Shown here in pieces: positions 1 through 5,620 of a stretch of DNA of 6,167 nt. The notes below the pieces were generated by a model. The model was not told the DNA's origin. It saw nothing but the letters and a program-made list of their open reading frames with translations, and made no database searches. The stretch is from Oscillospiraceae bacterium (GTDB lineage Bacteria > Bacillota_A > Clostridia > Oscillospirales > Ruminococcaceae). Location: the NCBI GenBank assembly GCA_017440445.1, contig JAFSHE010000330.1, positions 1-6,167 on the forward strand, in the 5' to 3' direction. A program made the translations under genes and the position numbers. The stretch's first letter is position 1. Each line of letters opens with the position of its first letter.

Positions 1-1026
1 CCTGCCGTCACAATTGGAAAGCACCTTGTTTCCCTCGTCGGAAAGCTCTGACTTTTCGTCGATAAGCTCGAAGATACGTCCTGCGGATGCGATGGCATTC
101 TGAAGCTCCGTCACCACTCCCGAGATCTCGTTAAAGGGCTTTGTATACTGGTTTGCATACTGTAAAAAGCAGGACAGCCCGCCCACAGTGAATGCTCCGC
201 CCGAGGTGATAACCCTCAGCGCACCGAACACTCCCACTCCCGCATAAACAAGGGAGTTTACAAATCTCGTACATGGATTTGTAAGCGCAGAATAAAACTG
301 TGCACGTCTGCCGCAGACATTAAGACGCTCGTTTATATCGTTGAACTTTTCCTTTGCGGTATCCTCGTAGCCGAAAGCCTTTACAAGCTTCTGACCGCCG
401 ATATGCTCGTCTATGCAACCTGTAAGCTCGCCCTTCAGCTGCGACTGCTGACGGAATTTATTGAAGCACAGCTTGGATATCACCGCCGCCACGACAAACG
501 AAACAGGAGTCAGTAGCACCACGACAAGGGTTATCTCCAGATTAAGCGACAGCATGAAGCATAATGTTCCCACTATCGTCACTATTCCCGTAAATAGCTG
601 CTGAAAGCCCTGAAGAAGTCCGTCTGATACTGCGTCAACATCGTTTACCACACGGCTGATGATATCGCCGTGGGAATTTACATCGATATAGGACAGCGGC
701 AGCTTCTGTATCCTTGCGAACGCATCGGTCCTGAGCGCCTTTACCGTCCTGTGGGTAATTGCGTTGGTGCTGAAGTACATCAGCCACTGAAAACCCGCTA
801 CCAATGGAATTATTATCGCTATCTTTATGAGGATGGGCGACATTGCCGTGAAATCAGCGCCCGTATCAGAGATACAGTCCACCGCCTCGCCCACAAGTAC
901 AGTAGTATACAGCGACAGCAGCACGCTTGCCGCTGCGCAGAATATCGCTACCGCCACAAGCCATAGCTGCGGTTTTACATACTTCAGGATGCGCAGCAGT
1001 GCGCCCTTTTTAGGTCTGTTTGCCAT
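1..1026 (-). CDS. ABC exporter half-transporter, second subunit, partial (membrane domain only)
   Basis: This open frame of 342 codons starts at ATG 1026 and continues past the left edge, so no stop is seen. The translation begins MANRPKKGALLRILKYVKPQ and is a six-helix ABC-exporter membrane domain. Hydrophobic stretches lie near residues 21-45, 65-86, 140-160, 162-186, 254-274 and 277-297. Family landmarks are 'LPLSYIDVNSHGDIISRVVNDV' spanning 109-130, 'QKLVKAFGYE' at 212-221, and 'AGRIFELIDE' at 315-324, where the linker to the ATPase domain begins. The ATPase domain lies outside the window, so its Walker A, signature and catalytic Glu cannot be checked. The start is supported by GGGAGGG (1034-1040) seven bases upstream. 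The gene begins only three bases after the stop of the 582-residue half-transporter, so the two are very likely co-transcribed and form a heterodimer in the cytoplasmic membrane. The substrate is unknown; drugs, lipids and peptides are all possible for this family. Confidence 0.9.
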   Translation of the reverse strand, partial: MANRPKKGALLRILKYVKPQLWLVAVAIFCAAASVLLSLYTTVLVGEAVDCISDTGADFTAMSPILIKIAIIIPLVAGFQWLMYFSTNAITHRTVKALRTDAFARIQKLPLSYIDVNSHGDIISRVVNDVDAVSDGLLQGFQQLFTGIVTIVGTLCFMLSLNLEITLVVVLLTPVSFVVAAVISKLCFNKFRQQSQLKGELTGCIDEHIGGQKLVKAFGYEDTAKEKFNDINERLNVCGRRAQFYSALTNPCTRFVNSLVYAGVGVFGALRVITSGGAFTVGGLSCFLQYANQYTKPFNEISGVVTELQNAIASAGRIFELIDEKSELSDEGNKVLSNCDGR

Positions 1027-1029
1027 GCG

Positions 1030-2778
1030 TCATCCCTCCCTTTCCTGCTCGGCAAGCTCTTCCTCGGAATACTGGGTAAGGCATATCTCACGATATACCT
1101 CGCACTCCCGCAGAAGCTGCGCATGTGTACCCATTCCGACAGCCTCGCCGTCGTCCAGTACGACTATCTTATCTGCATGACGTATGCTGTTTGCCCTCTG
1201 GGAAACTATCACGCAGGTCATATCATCAAGCTCTTTAAGAGCCTTTCTGAGCTTTGCATCTGTTGCATAGTCCAGCGCACTGGAGCTGTCGTCCAGTATC
1301 AGTATCTCGGGCGACTGGGCTATGGCTCTTGCGATGGCAAGGCGCTGCTTCTGTCCGCCTGAGAAGTTCTTTCCTCCCGCCAGTACAGGCGCATCAAGAC
1401 CCTCGGGCAGCGCATCTGTAAACTCCTTTGCCTGCGCTATGTCAAGAGCCTTCTGTATCTTCTCGTCCGATATATCCGTCCGACCCATTGACATATTGCT
1501 GCGGATAGTGCCGCTTAAAAGCTCCGTTTTCTGCGGAACTATTCCAACTAGTCTGCGGAGCTGCTTGTCAGGGAAGCTCTTTACATCTGCTCCATTTATC
1601 AGCACCTGACCCTCGTTTGCGTCATAGAAGCGTGCAAGCAGGTTTACAAGCGTAGTCTTACCCGAGCCTGTACCGCCGATAACGCCAAGCACCTCGCCCT
1701 TTCCGAGGGTGAAGCTGAGCTTTTCAAGCGACTTTTCGCCGTTTTCATCATCAAGGTAGGAGAAGCTGACATTCCTGAACTCCACAGCGGGAGCGTTTTC
1801 ATCTGTTTCGGGTGAGCTTTCAGCACCCACGACAGAGGACTTCATGTCGAACACCTCGTTTATTCTTGCCGAGGATGCCGCAGCCTTTGTGAAGATACTT
1901 ACAAGATTTGCAACTACCACCAGTGCAAGGGATATCTGAGTCATATAGTTTACAAGTGCGATGACCTGACCCTGAGTAAGACCGTCAACAGAAACCATGC
2001 TTCCGCCGAAATACACGATAAGCAGATATGCAACATTCACCACGATAAAGATGGCAGGATTGAGCAGTGCGTTTATACGTCCCGCTTTAAGAGCGAACTT
2101 ACGGTATTCCTCCGCAGACTCCTCAAAGCGTTCCTTTTCGTACTCCTGACGGGAGAAGGCTCTTACAACTCTCACGCCCGAGAGATTTTCACGGGTGATG
2201 CGGGAGATGCCGTCAAGGCTTTTCTGCTGACGCTTGAACAGCTTTACCGTGATGCTCATAACGGGATACATCACTGCGATGATAGCTATCATCGAGCCCA
2301 AAAATATCAGCGATAGCTTAAGGTCTATCGTCATAGCCATTACAGTAGCACCGATAACAAGAAACGGCGCTCTGATAACAAGACGTATCAGCATCGCCAC
2401 AGCGGTCTGCACCTGATTTACGTCGTTTGCTATCCTTGTTACCAGTGCGGGAGTACCCATCCTGTCTATCTCCTTGTAGGAGAGCGTATTGACATGCGCA
2501 TACAGGTCACGGCGCAGCATAGTTCCAACGCCCTGCGATGCAACTGACGCCAGATACTGGCACACCAGTGTAAACGACAATCCGCACACAGCGAATATAA
2601 TGAGCTTAAGACCGCCGCCCCATATCACGCTTTCATCGCCTGTGGCTATTCCGTTATCTATCATGTCCGCCATTACGAGCGGCACGATAAGCTCGAATAT
2701 CGCCTCGATAAGCTTGCATGCAGGTCCAAGTGACACATGCAGCTTAAAATATTTTAGGTATCTTGCAAGCTTCAGCAA
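1030..2778 (-). CDS. ABC exporter half-transporter with degenerate ATPase site (heterodimeric multidrug-type)
   Basis: This complete 582-residue half-transporter has a membrane domain followed by an ATPase domain. Hydrophobic segments lie near residues 19-40, 55-77, 127-147, 152-175, 241-261 and 270-297. The ATPase domain starts near 331: Walker A GGTGSGKTT at 368-376, Q-loop Gln416, signature NFSGGQKQR at 471-479, Walker B ILILDD at 492-497, D-loop SALD at 500-503. The catalytic Glu after Walker B is replaced by Asp497, and the switch His is replaced by Gln527 (VIVSQR). These substitutions are known from the degenerate subunit of heterodimeric exporters such as TM287/288 and BmrCD, where ATP is hydrolysed mainly at one composite site. 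The partner is the gene directly downstream. The start is TTG 2778, chosen because GGAGGA stands six bases upstream and no ATG in this frame fits. An exporter role is known for the family; its substrate and any link to the neighbouring glucanases are unknown. Confidence 0.93.
   Translation of the reverse strand: MLKLARYLKYFKLHVSLGPACKLIEAIFELIVPLVMADMIDNGIATGDESVIWGGGLKLIIFAVCGLSFTLVCQYLASVASQGVGTMLRRDLYAHVNTLSYKEIDRMGTPALVTRIANDVNQVQTAVAMLIRLVIRAPFLVIGATVMAMTIDLKLSLIFLGSMIAIIAVMYPVMSITVKLFKRQQKSLDGISRITRENLSGVRVVRAFSRQEYEKERFEESAEEYRKFALKAGRINALLNPAIFIVVNVAYLLIVYFGGSMVSVDGLTQGQVIALVNYMTQISLALVVVANLVSIFTKAAASSARINEVFDMKSSVVGAESSPETDENAPAVEFRNVSFSYLDDENGEKSLEKLSFTLGKGEVLGVIGGTGSGKTTLVNLLARFYDANEGQVLINGADVKSFPDKQLRRLVGIVPQKTELLSGTIRSNMSMGRTDISDEKIQKALDIAQAKEFTDALPEGLDAPVLAGGKNFSGGQKQRLAIARAIAQSPEILILDDSSSALDYATDAKLRKALKELDDMTCVIVSQRANSIRHADKIVVLDDGEAVGMGTHAQLLRECEVYREICLTQYSEEELAEQEREG
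1034..1040 (-). promoter_or_regulatory. Shine-Dalgarno site of the second ABC subunit
   Basis: GGGAGGG on the minus strand ends seven bases before ATG 1026. It lies inside the last codons of the preceding ABC gene, which suggests coupled translation of the two subunits. Confidence 0.7.
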
Positions 2779-2784
2779 AATACT

Positions 2785-2790
2785 TCCTCC
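2785..2790 (-). promoter_or_regulatory. Shine-Dalgarno site that fixes a TTG start
   Basis: GGAGGA on the minus strand stands six bases before TTG 2778. It is the main support for a TTG initiation codon for the first ABC subunit, as no in-frame ATG or GTG lies at a suitable distance. Confidence 0.75.
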
Positions 2791-2795
2791 GTTCT

Positions 2796-2818
2796 CCGCA
2801 CACCAATGCGGTTTTTTT
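2796..2818 (+). terminator. Terminator-like hairpin plus T-run reading on the plus strand
   Basis: On the plus strand CCGCA (2796-2800) pairs with TGCGG (2807-2811) around a six-base loop, followed by seven T (2812-2818). The form is that of a short intrinsic terminator, but no plus-strand gene reads into it. It could stop antisense transcription leaving the ABC genes. Read on the minus strand, the same bases form an A-tract and hairpin in the leader of the ABC mRNA, just upstream of its ribosome-binding site. The five-pair stem is short, so function is uncertain. Confidence 0.35.
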
Positions 2819-2824
2819 AGTATA
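2819..2824 (-). promoter_or_regulatory. Possible -10 element of a weak promoter for the ABC pair
   Basis: TATACT on the minus strand (five of six matches to TATAAT) lies about 40 bases before TTG 2778. At 17-base spacing the -35 position reads TGTGTA (2842-2847), a poor match, and there is no extended -10 TG. The ABC pair may have its own weak or activator-dependent promoter, or may be read from the GH5 promoter through the hairpin at 2852-2875. Confidence 0.3.
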
Positions 2825-2851
2825 TCCTCTTAAACCGTTTCTACACAGCAA

Positions 2852-2875
2852 ATCCTGCGGCAGATACCGCAGGAT
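2852..2875 (-). terminator. Hairpin after the GH5 genes, probable partial terminator
   Basis: A perfect nine-base-pair stem, ATCCTGCGG against CCGCAGGAT, with a six-base loop, begins eight bases after the stop of the downstream GH5 gene. On the minus strand it is followed by TTGCTGTG rather than a continuous T-run, so it is not a textbook intrinsic terminator. It could stop transcription partially or protect the 3' end of the GH5 message. The position between two unrelated functions favours an operon boundary. Confidence 0.5.
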
Positions 2876-2883
2876 GCCGTATT

Positions 2884-4044
2884 TTATGCATTTTCCGCAG
2901 ACTTTACAAGAGCCTCGATGTATGTCGGGTATTTCCACTTAAGCGTGCGGCGGTCGATAAGTCCGTACTTCTCTCCGCCTGTACCGAATGCGCCGTTGTC
3001 CCACAGGAATACGGGAATTCCATACTGACCGAAAACATCGGGGAAATATTCTGCCCAGTTTATCCTCTGAGTAAGGTTGCCCTTATCGGTAGCACCGCAC
3101 TCTCCGATGATAACGCCAACTCCCTTGCTTACAAAGCGCTTGTTAAGCTCCGAGGAGAGCCACAAAAGCTCACTTGTGCTGTTGCGGTCGTCCTTGCTGA
3201 AGTTATCGGTAGCCCACTGGCCTGTGTTCATAGCAAAGTTATATGGAGTATAAGCGTGTATCGACACGATAAGATAATTGTCATCGGGGATCGTAAAGCC
3301 GTCAAGCGCCGAAGCGGACGCAGCATAAGTAGGTATCATAAGACAGCGCTTTTCGTTGTTGCCGCCTGTGGCTCTTACAGTATCAACAAACACCTTGTTG
3401 TAGCCGTTTACAAGCTCCCTGCCCTCTTTGTCGCCGCCGTTCCATTCAAGGTTGGTTCCAACCTTGCGAGGCTCGTTCATGCCCTCGAAGATAAGCTTTT
3501 CGTCATAATCCTTAAAGCGCTCGGCTATCTGCTTCCACAGCTTTTTCAGTATCTTTTCCGCATTAGCCTTATTGTCCTTAAAGGGATAGTTCCAGTTTTC
3601 GTGATGGGAGTTAAGAATAACATACATATCGTTGTTGTATGCGTAATCAACGACCTGCTGAACTCTGTCCATCCATTCCTTGCTTACATTGTGAGAGGAA
3701 TCCATGTGATTGTACCATGTAGTGGGAATACGTATTGCATTGAAGCCCGCATCCTTGACCGCAAGGATAAGCTCCTCCGTTGCTTTGGGATTTCCCCAGG
3801 AGGTCTCAGAGCCCATTCCGCTGCCTGTTGCGTCAAGAGTGTTTCCTAAATTCCATCCGATAGTTATCTCGTTACACAGCTCCACAGGAGAGATGCCGAT
3901 GCGGTCCTCTGTCACGATACCGCCCGAGGGTGCTTCGCCCTTTCCTATAAGATAATTAAGCGTATCAGATGCGCTGCCGCTTCCTGCGGCAAGCATGGAA
4001 AGTGCCGTGAAAGCTGCTGTAAGTTTCGTAATAAGTGTACTCAT
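2884..4044 (-). CDS. Secreted GH5 (probably subfamily 4) endo-beta-glucanase
   Basis: This is a 386-residue protein starting MSTLITKLTAAFTALSMLAA. Residues 1-26 look like an export signal with cleavage near 'GSAS|DT'; there is no lipobox cysteine. The GH5 barrel runs from about 60 to 380: GWNLGNTLDATG at 63-74, RIPTTW at 105-110, NSHHEN at 145-150, 'FEGMNEPR' with acid/base Glu191, 'SIHAY' with His263, 'VIIGECGA' with nucleophile Glu315, and 'LWDNGAF' with Trp348. These are the usual GH5 catalytic elements, and the 'FEGMNEPR' context suggests subfamily 4, which includes endoglucanases, lichenases and xyloglucanases. The protein ends right after the barrel: no dockerin, binding module or sortase signal is seen. 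The start ATG shares its A with the TAA of the upstream GH5 gene, so translation is probably coupled. A longer reading from 4104 adds 20 residues out of the upstream coding sequence and breaks up the signal peptide. Exact substrate is not determined by sequence alone. Confidence 0.92.
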   Translation of the reverse strand: MSTLITKLTAAFTALSMLAAGSGSASDTLNYLIGKGEAPSGGIVTEDRIGISPVELCNEITIGWNLGNTLDATGSGMGSETSWGNPKATEELILAVKDAGFNAIRIPTTWYNHMDSSHNVSKEWMDRVQQVVDYAYNNDMYVILNSHHENWNYPFKDNKANAEKILKKLWKQIAERFKDYDEKLIFEGMNEPRKVGTNLEWNGGDKEGRELVNGYNKVFVDTVRATGGNNEKRCLMIPTYAASASALDGFTIPDDNYLIVSIHAYTPYNFAMNTGQWATDNFSKDDRNSTSELLWLSSELNKRFVSKGVGVIIGECGATDKGNLTQRINWAEYFPDVFGQYGIPVFLWDNGAFGTGGEKYGLIDRRTLKWKYPTYIEALVKSAENA

Positions 4045-5273
4045 TACTTTACGCCCGCTCCTTTCATTATTCCATCCACTACATCGGGATATCTCCACTC
4101 GCACTCGGAGCGCCTCAGCAGTCCAAAGGTCTCTCCGCTGAGGAATGCGCCGTTATCCCACCAGAAACAGGGAATTCCAAGCTCCCTGAAGGTTCCGAAA
4201 TAGTACTCCGCCCAAGCGCTGCGGTATTCGTCGTTGGTCTTTGTTATGCTGTCTTCCTTTGTACCGCCCTCGGGGATGGATTCATAAAAGCGGGACATCG
4301 CACCTGTCTCACCGATTATAACAGCTGTTCCCTTGCTGATAAACAGTCTGTTCAGCACCTCTGCCAGAACATCGATGTCATTTGTGGAAGCTGCTTTCTC
4401 CTCTATCCAGAGATGGGTACCCTTATCCTGAAGTGCAAAGCCATAGGGAATATACGCATGTACCGATACTATCAGCCTGTCGTCCTCGGGAAGCTTCAGC
4501 GCTGCCAGTGCAGACTCGCTGCTGTTTGCAGCATACGGACAAACCATCAGAAAACGCTCTGCATTGTTTCCGCCTGTGGCTCTCACTGCGTCAACGAACA
4601 CCTGATTGAGATGGTTTACCACCTCTCTGCCCTCATCGTTGCCGCCGTTCCATTCCCACTGGGTATTCTTCCAGCGAGGCTCGTTCATGCCCTCAAAGAT
4701 AAGGCGCTCGTCATAGCCGCTGAAGTTCTCCGCTATCTGAGTCCAGCATGCCTCAAGCTGTGCGGAGGCGCTGTCCTTGTGCGCATTATCGGGATAGTAC
4801 CACTCCTCATGGTGCATGTTCAGGATAACATACATATCGTTCTTGTAAGCATAGTCAACTACCTCGGTAACACGTGCCATCCACTCGGGGTCGATGTTGT
4901 AGCTGTCATCCATGTGTCCCTCCCACGTGGTGGGAATACGCACCGCATTGAAACCCGCATCCTTTACGGTAAGTATCATCTGCTCGGTGGTAGTGGGATT
5001 ACCCCACGCTCTTTCTGAGCCAAGGCCAACTCCTGTTGCATCCAGTGTATTTCCGAGATTCCAGCCCACCTTTATTCCCGCTGTAAATTCAAGCGGGGTG
5101 AGTGCGGTATCTATCTCGTCGTTTACCTCAGGCAGCTCCTGCACAGGAGCTGTGGTACTTTCCACAGGGACGTCACTGCTGACAGAGGATGTACCCCCGC
5201 CGGAGCAGCCGGTAAAAACGCATGCGCACATCAGTGCGGCTGTAACAAATGATGTAATTCTTTTTATCTTCAT
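4044..5273 (-). CDS. Lipoprotein GH5 (probably subfamily 4) endo-beta-glucanase
   Basis: This is a 409-residue protein starting MKIKRITSFVTAALMCACVF. A lipoprotein signal ends at V-F-T-G-Cys23, after which a Gly/Ser/Thr/Pro-rich tether of about 25-35 residues leads to the barrel, so the enzyme is predicted to be anchored on the outer face of the membrane. Catalytic features are GWNLGNTLDATG at 70-81, His154-His155, 'FEGMNEPR' with acid/base Glu198, 'VHAY' with His272, 'VIIGETGA' with nucleophile Glu322, and 'WWDNGAF' at 371-377. It is a tandem paralogue of the next gene: 68 of 92 aligned residues are identical from GWNLG to the HHE region (hand count). It has about 17 extra residues after the nucleophile. 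The start is ATG 5273, with AAGGAG six bases upstream (5280-5285). Longer in-frame starts at 5369 and 5306 lie upstream of or next to the predicted transcription start and would bury the signal peptide. It is the first gene after the promoter at 5322-5350. Likely substrates are beta-1,4-glucan, mixed-linkage glucan or xyloglucan. Confidence 0.93.
   Translation of the reverse strand: MKIKRITSFVTAALMCACVFTGCSGGGTSSVSSDVPVESTTAPVQELPEVNDEIDTALTPLEFTAGIKVGWNLGNTLDATGVGLGSERAWGNPTTTEQMILTVKDAGFNAVRIPTTWEGHMDDSYNIDPEWMARVTEVVDYAYKNDMYVILNMHHEEWYYPDNAHKDSASAQLEACWTQIAENFSGYDERLIFEGMNEPRWKNTQWEWNGGNDEGREVVNHLNQVFVDAVRATGGNNAERFLMVCPYAANSSESALAALKLPEDDRLIVSVHAYIPYGFALQDKGTHLWIEEKAASTNDIDVLAEVLNRLFISKGTAVIIGETGAMSRFYESIPEGGTKEDSITKTNDEYRSAWAEYYFGTFRELGIPCFWWDNGAFLSGETFGLLRRSECEWRYPDVVDGIMKGAGVK
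4058..4064 (-). promoter_or_regulatory. Distant Shine-Dalgarno-like site before the TAATG overlap
   Basis: AAAGGAG on the minus strand lies 13 bases before ATG 4044, inside the last codons of the upstream GH5 gene. That spacing is longer than usual, so initiation at 4044 may depend on ribosomes that have just terminated at the overlapping TAA. Confidence 0.5.
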
Positions 5274-5279
5274 ATCTGA

Positions 5280-5285
5280 CTCCTT
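5280..5285 (-). promoter_or_regulatory. Shine-Dalgarno site of the lipoprotein GH5 gene
   Basis: AAGGAG on the minus strand is six bases before ATG 5273. It decides this start over the longer in-frame ATGs at 5306 and 5369, neither of which has such a site. Confidence 0.8.
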
Positions 5286-5321
5286 GACGATAAAGGCAAT
5301 AGCCATATTTATACATTGTTT

Positions 5322-5350
5322 ATTATATAGCAGTTTGAGTGCTACGTCAA
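5322..5350 (-). promoter_or_regulatory. Strong vegetative promoter of the GH5 genes
   Basis: On the minus strand TTGACG (5345-5350) is followed by a 17-base spacer and TATAAT (5322-5327). This matches the housekeeping sigma consensus in all but one base. Transcription should begin near 5315, giving a leader of about 40 bases before ATG 5273. A GTGCTAC copy (5339-5345 on the plus strand) overlaps the edge of the -35 element, which is a natural place for a regulator to act. Confidence 0.85.
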
Positions 5351-5382
5351 GTGGGATTTGGGAAAACACGCATATTTCTTCC

Positions 5383-5423
5383 GTGCTAAAGCGGTTTTTT
5401 ATGCAAAATCACCATATTAGCAC
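5383..5423. repeat. Inverted repeat GTGCTAA / TTAGCAC, possible regulator sites
   Basis: GTGCTAA (5383-5389) and its exact complement TTAGCAC (5417-5423) are 34 bases apart centre to centre. A third copy, AGTGCTAC, is at 5338-5345 next to the GH5 -35 element. The spacing would place two sites about three helical turns apart. Chance occurrence of a seven-base repeat in AT-rich DNA cannot be excluded. Confidence 0.35.
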
Positions 5424-5485
5424 TACGAATTTCGTTTTTAAAGTAAAAAACTAATGGGAAAAATCAATGATATCGTTTTCAGGGC

Positions 5486-5514
5486 TTGTAATTAATTCAG
5501 ATTTATATTATACT
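5486..5514 (+). promoter_or_regulatory. Promoter of the cellobiose phosphorylase gene
   Basis: TTGTAA (5486-5491) is followed by a 17-base spacer and TATACT (5509-5514): four of six and five of six matches to the housekeeping consensus. Transcription should start near 5521, giving a leader of about 100 bases before ATG 5621. Confidence 0.75.
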
Positions 5515-5524
5515 TATGAATAGT

Positions 5525-5605
5525 GGCATCTTTATGCCCTAATATTATTTTTTTATTTGTGAGGGATTATTTTCTCCCCGAACTTTCCAGTAAAGTTCAC
5601 ACAAG
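5525..5605 (+). ncRNA. Possible structured 5' leader of the cellobiose phosphorylase mRNA
   Basis: Several stems can be drawn in the roughly 100-base leader. GGCAT/ATGCC (5525-5529 with 5534-5538) is followed some nine bases later by a T-run (5548-5554). GGGA/TCCC (near 5563-5578) and a seven-pair stem GAACTTT/AAAGTTC (5580-5586 with 5592-5598) sit side by side. TTGTG (5557-5561) can pair with CACAA (5600-5604) and would close both into a branched fold just before the ribosome-binding site. I do not recognise any known riboswitch class. The leader may simply stabilise a highly expressed message. Confidence 0.3.
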
Positions 5606-5620
5606 GAAGGAAGGTCATCA

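Larger units (their letters stand above)
5274..5620. other. Divergent intergenic region between GH5 operon and cellobiose phosphorylase
   Basis: This 347-base AT-rich gap holds no convincing gene. It carries two outward-facing promoters (5322-5350 minus, 5486-5514 plus) whose predicted start points are about 205 bases apart. Between them lie three copies of a GTGCTA motif (5338-5345, 5383-5389, and inverted at 5417-5424) and the short palindrome ACGAATTTCGT (5425-5435). Regulation of both transcription units from this stretch is plausible, but no regulator is encoded in the window. Confidence 0.7.

Noticed and set aside
2831..2840. LacI-type operator around AAACCGTTT
   Set aside because: The palindrome is only nine bases and imperfectly placed relative to any promoter; such short AT-rich matches are expected by chance.
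4045..4104. Longer start for the second GH5 gene at 4104
   Set aside because: The extra 20 residues are read from the 3' end of the upstream gene in another frame and place a polar, charged stretch before the signal peptide.
4035..5018. 327-codon plus-strand open frame opposite the GH5 gene
   Set aside because: It mirrors the conserved GH5 coding sequence in an antisense frame, lacks a ribosome site, and a similar antisense frame opposite the paralogue is explained by the duplication.
5274..5369. Longer start for the lipoprotein GH5 at ATG 5369 or ATG 5306
   Set aside because: ATG 5369 lies upstream of the predicted promoter elements and ATG 5306 has no ribosome-binding site. Both would push the lipoprotein signal inside the protein, whereas ATG 5273 has AAGGAG at the right distance.
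5401..5454. Small plus-strand ORF of 17 codons in the divergent intergenic region
   Set aside because: No ribosome-binding site precedes its ATG, which follows a T-run, and no plus-strand promoter is seen upstream of it.
5525..5554. Intrinsic terminator or attenuator in the phosphorylase leader
   Set aside because: The stem has only five pairs and the T-run begins about nine bases after it, so it does not fit an intrinsic terminator; it is kept only as part of a possible structured leader.
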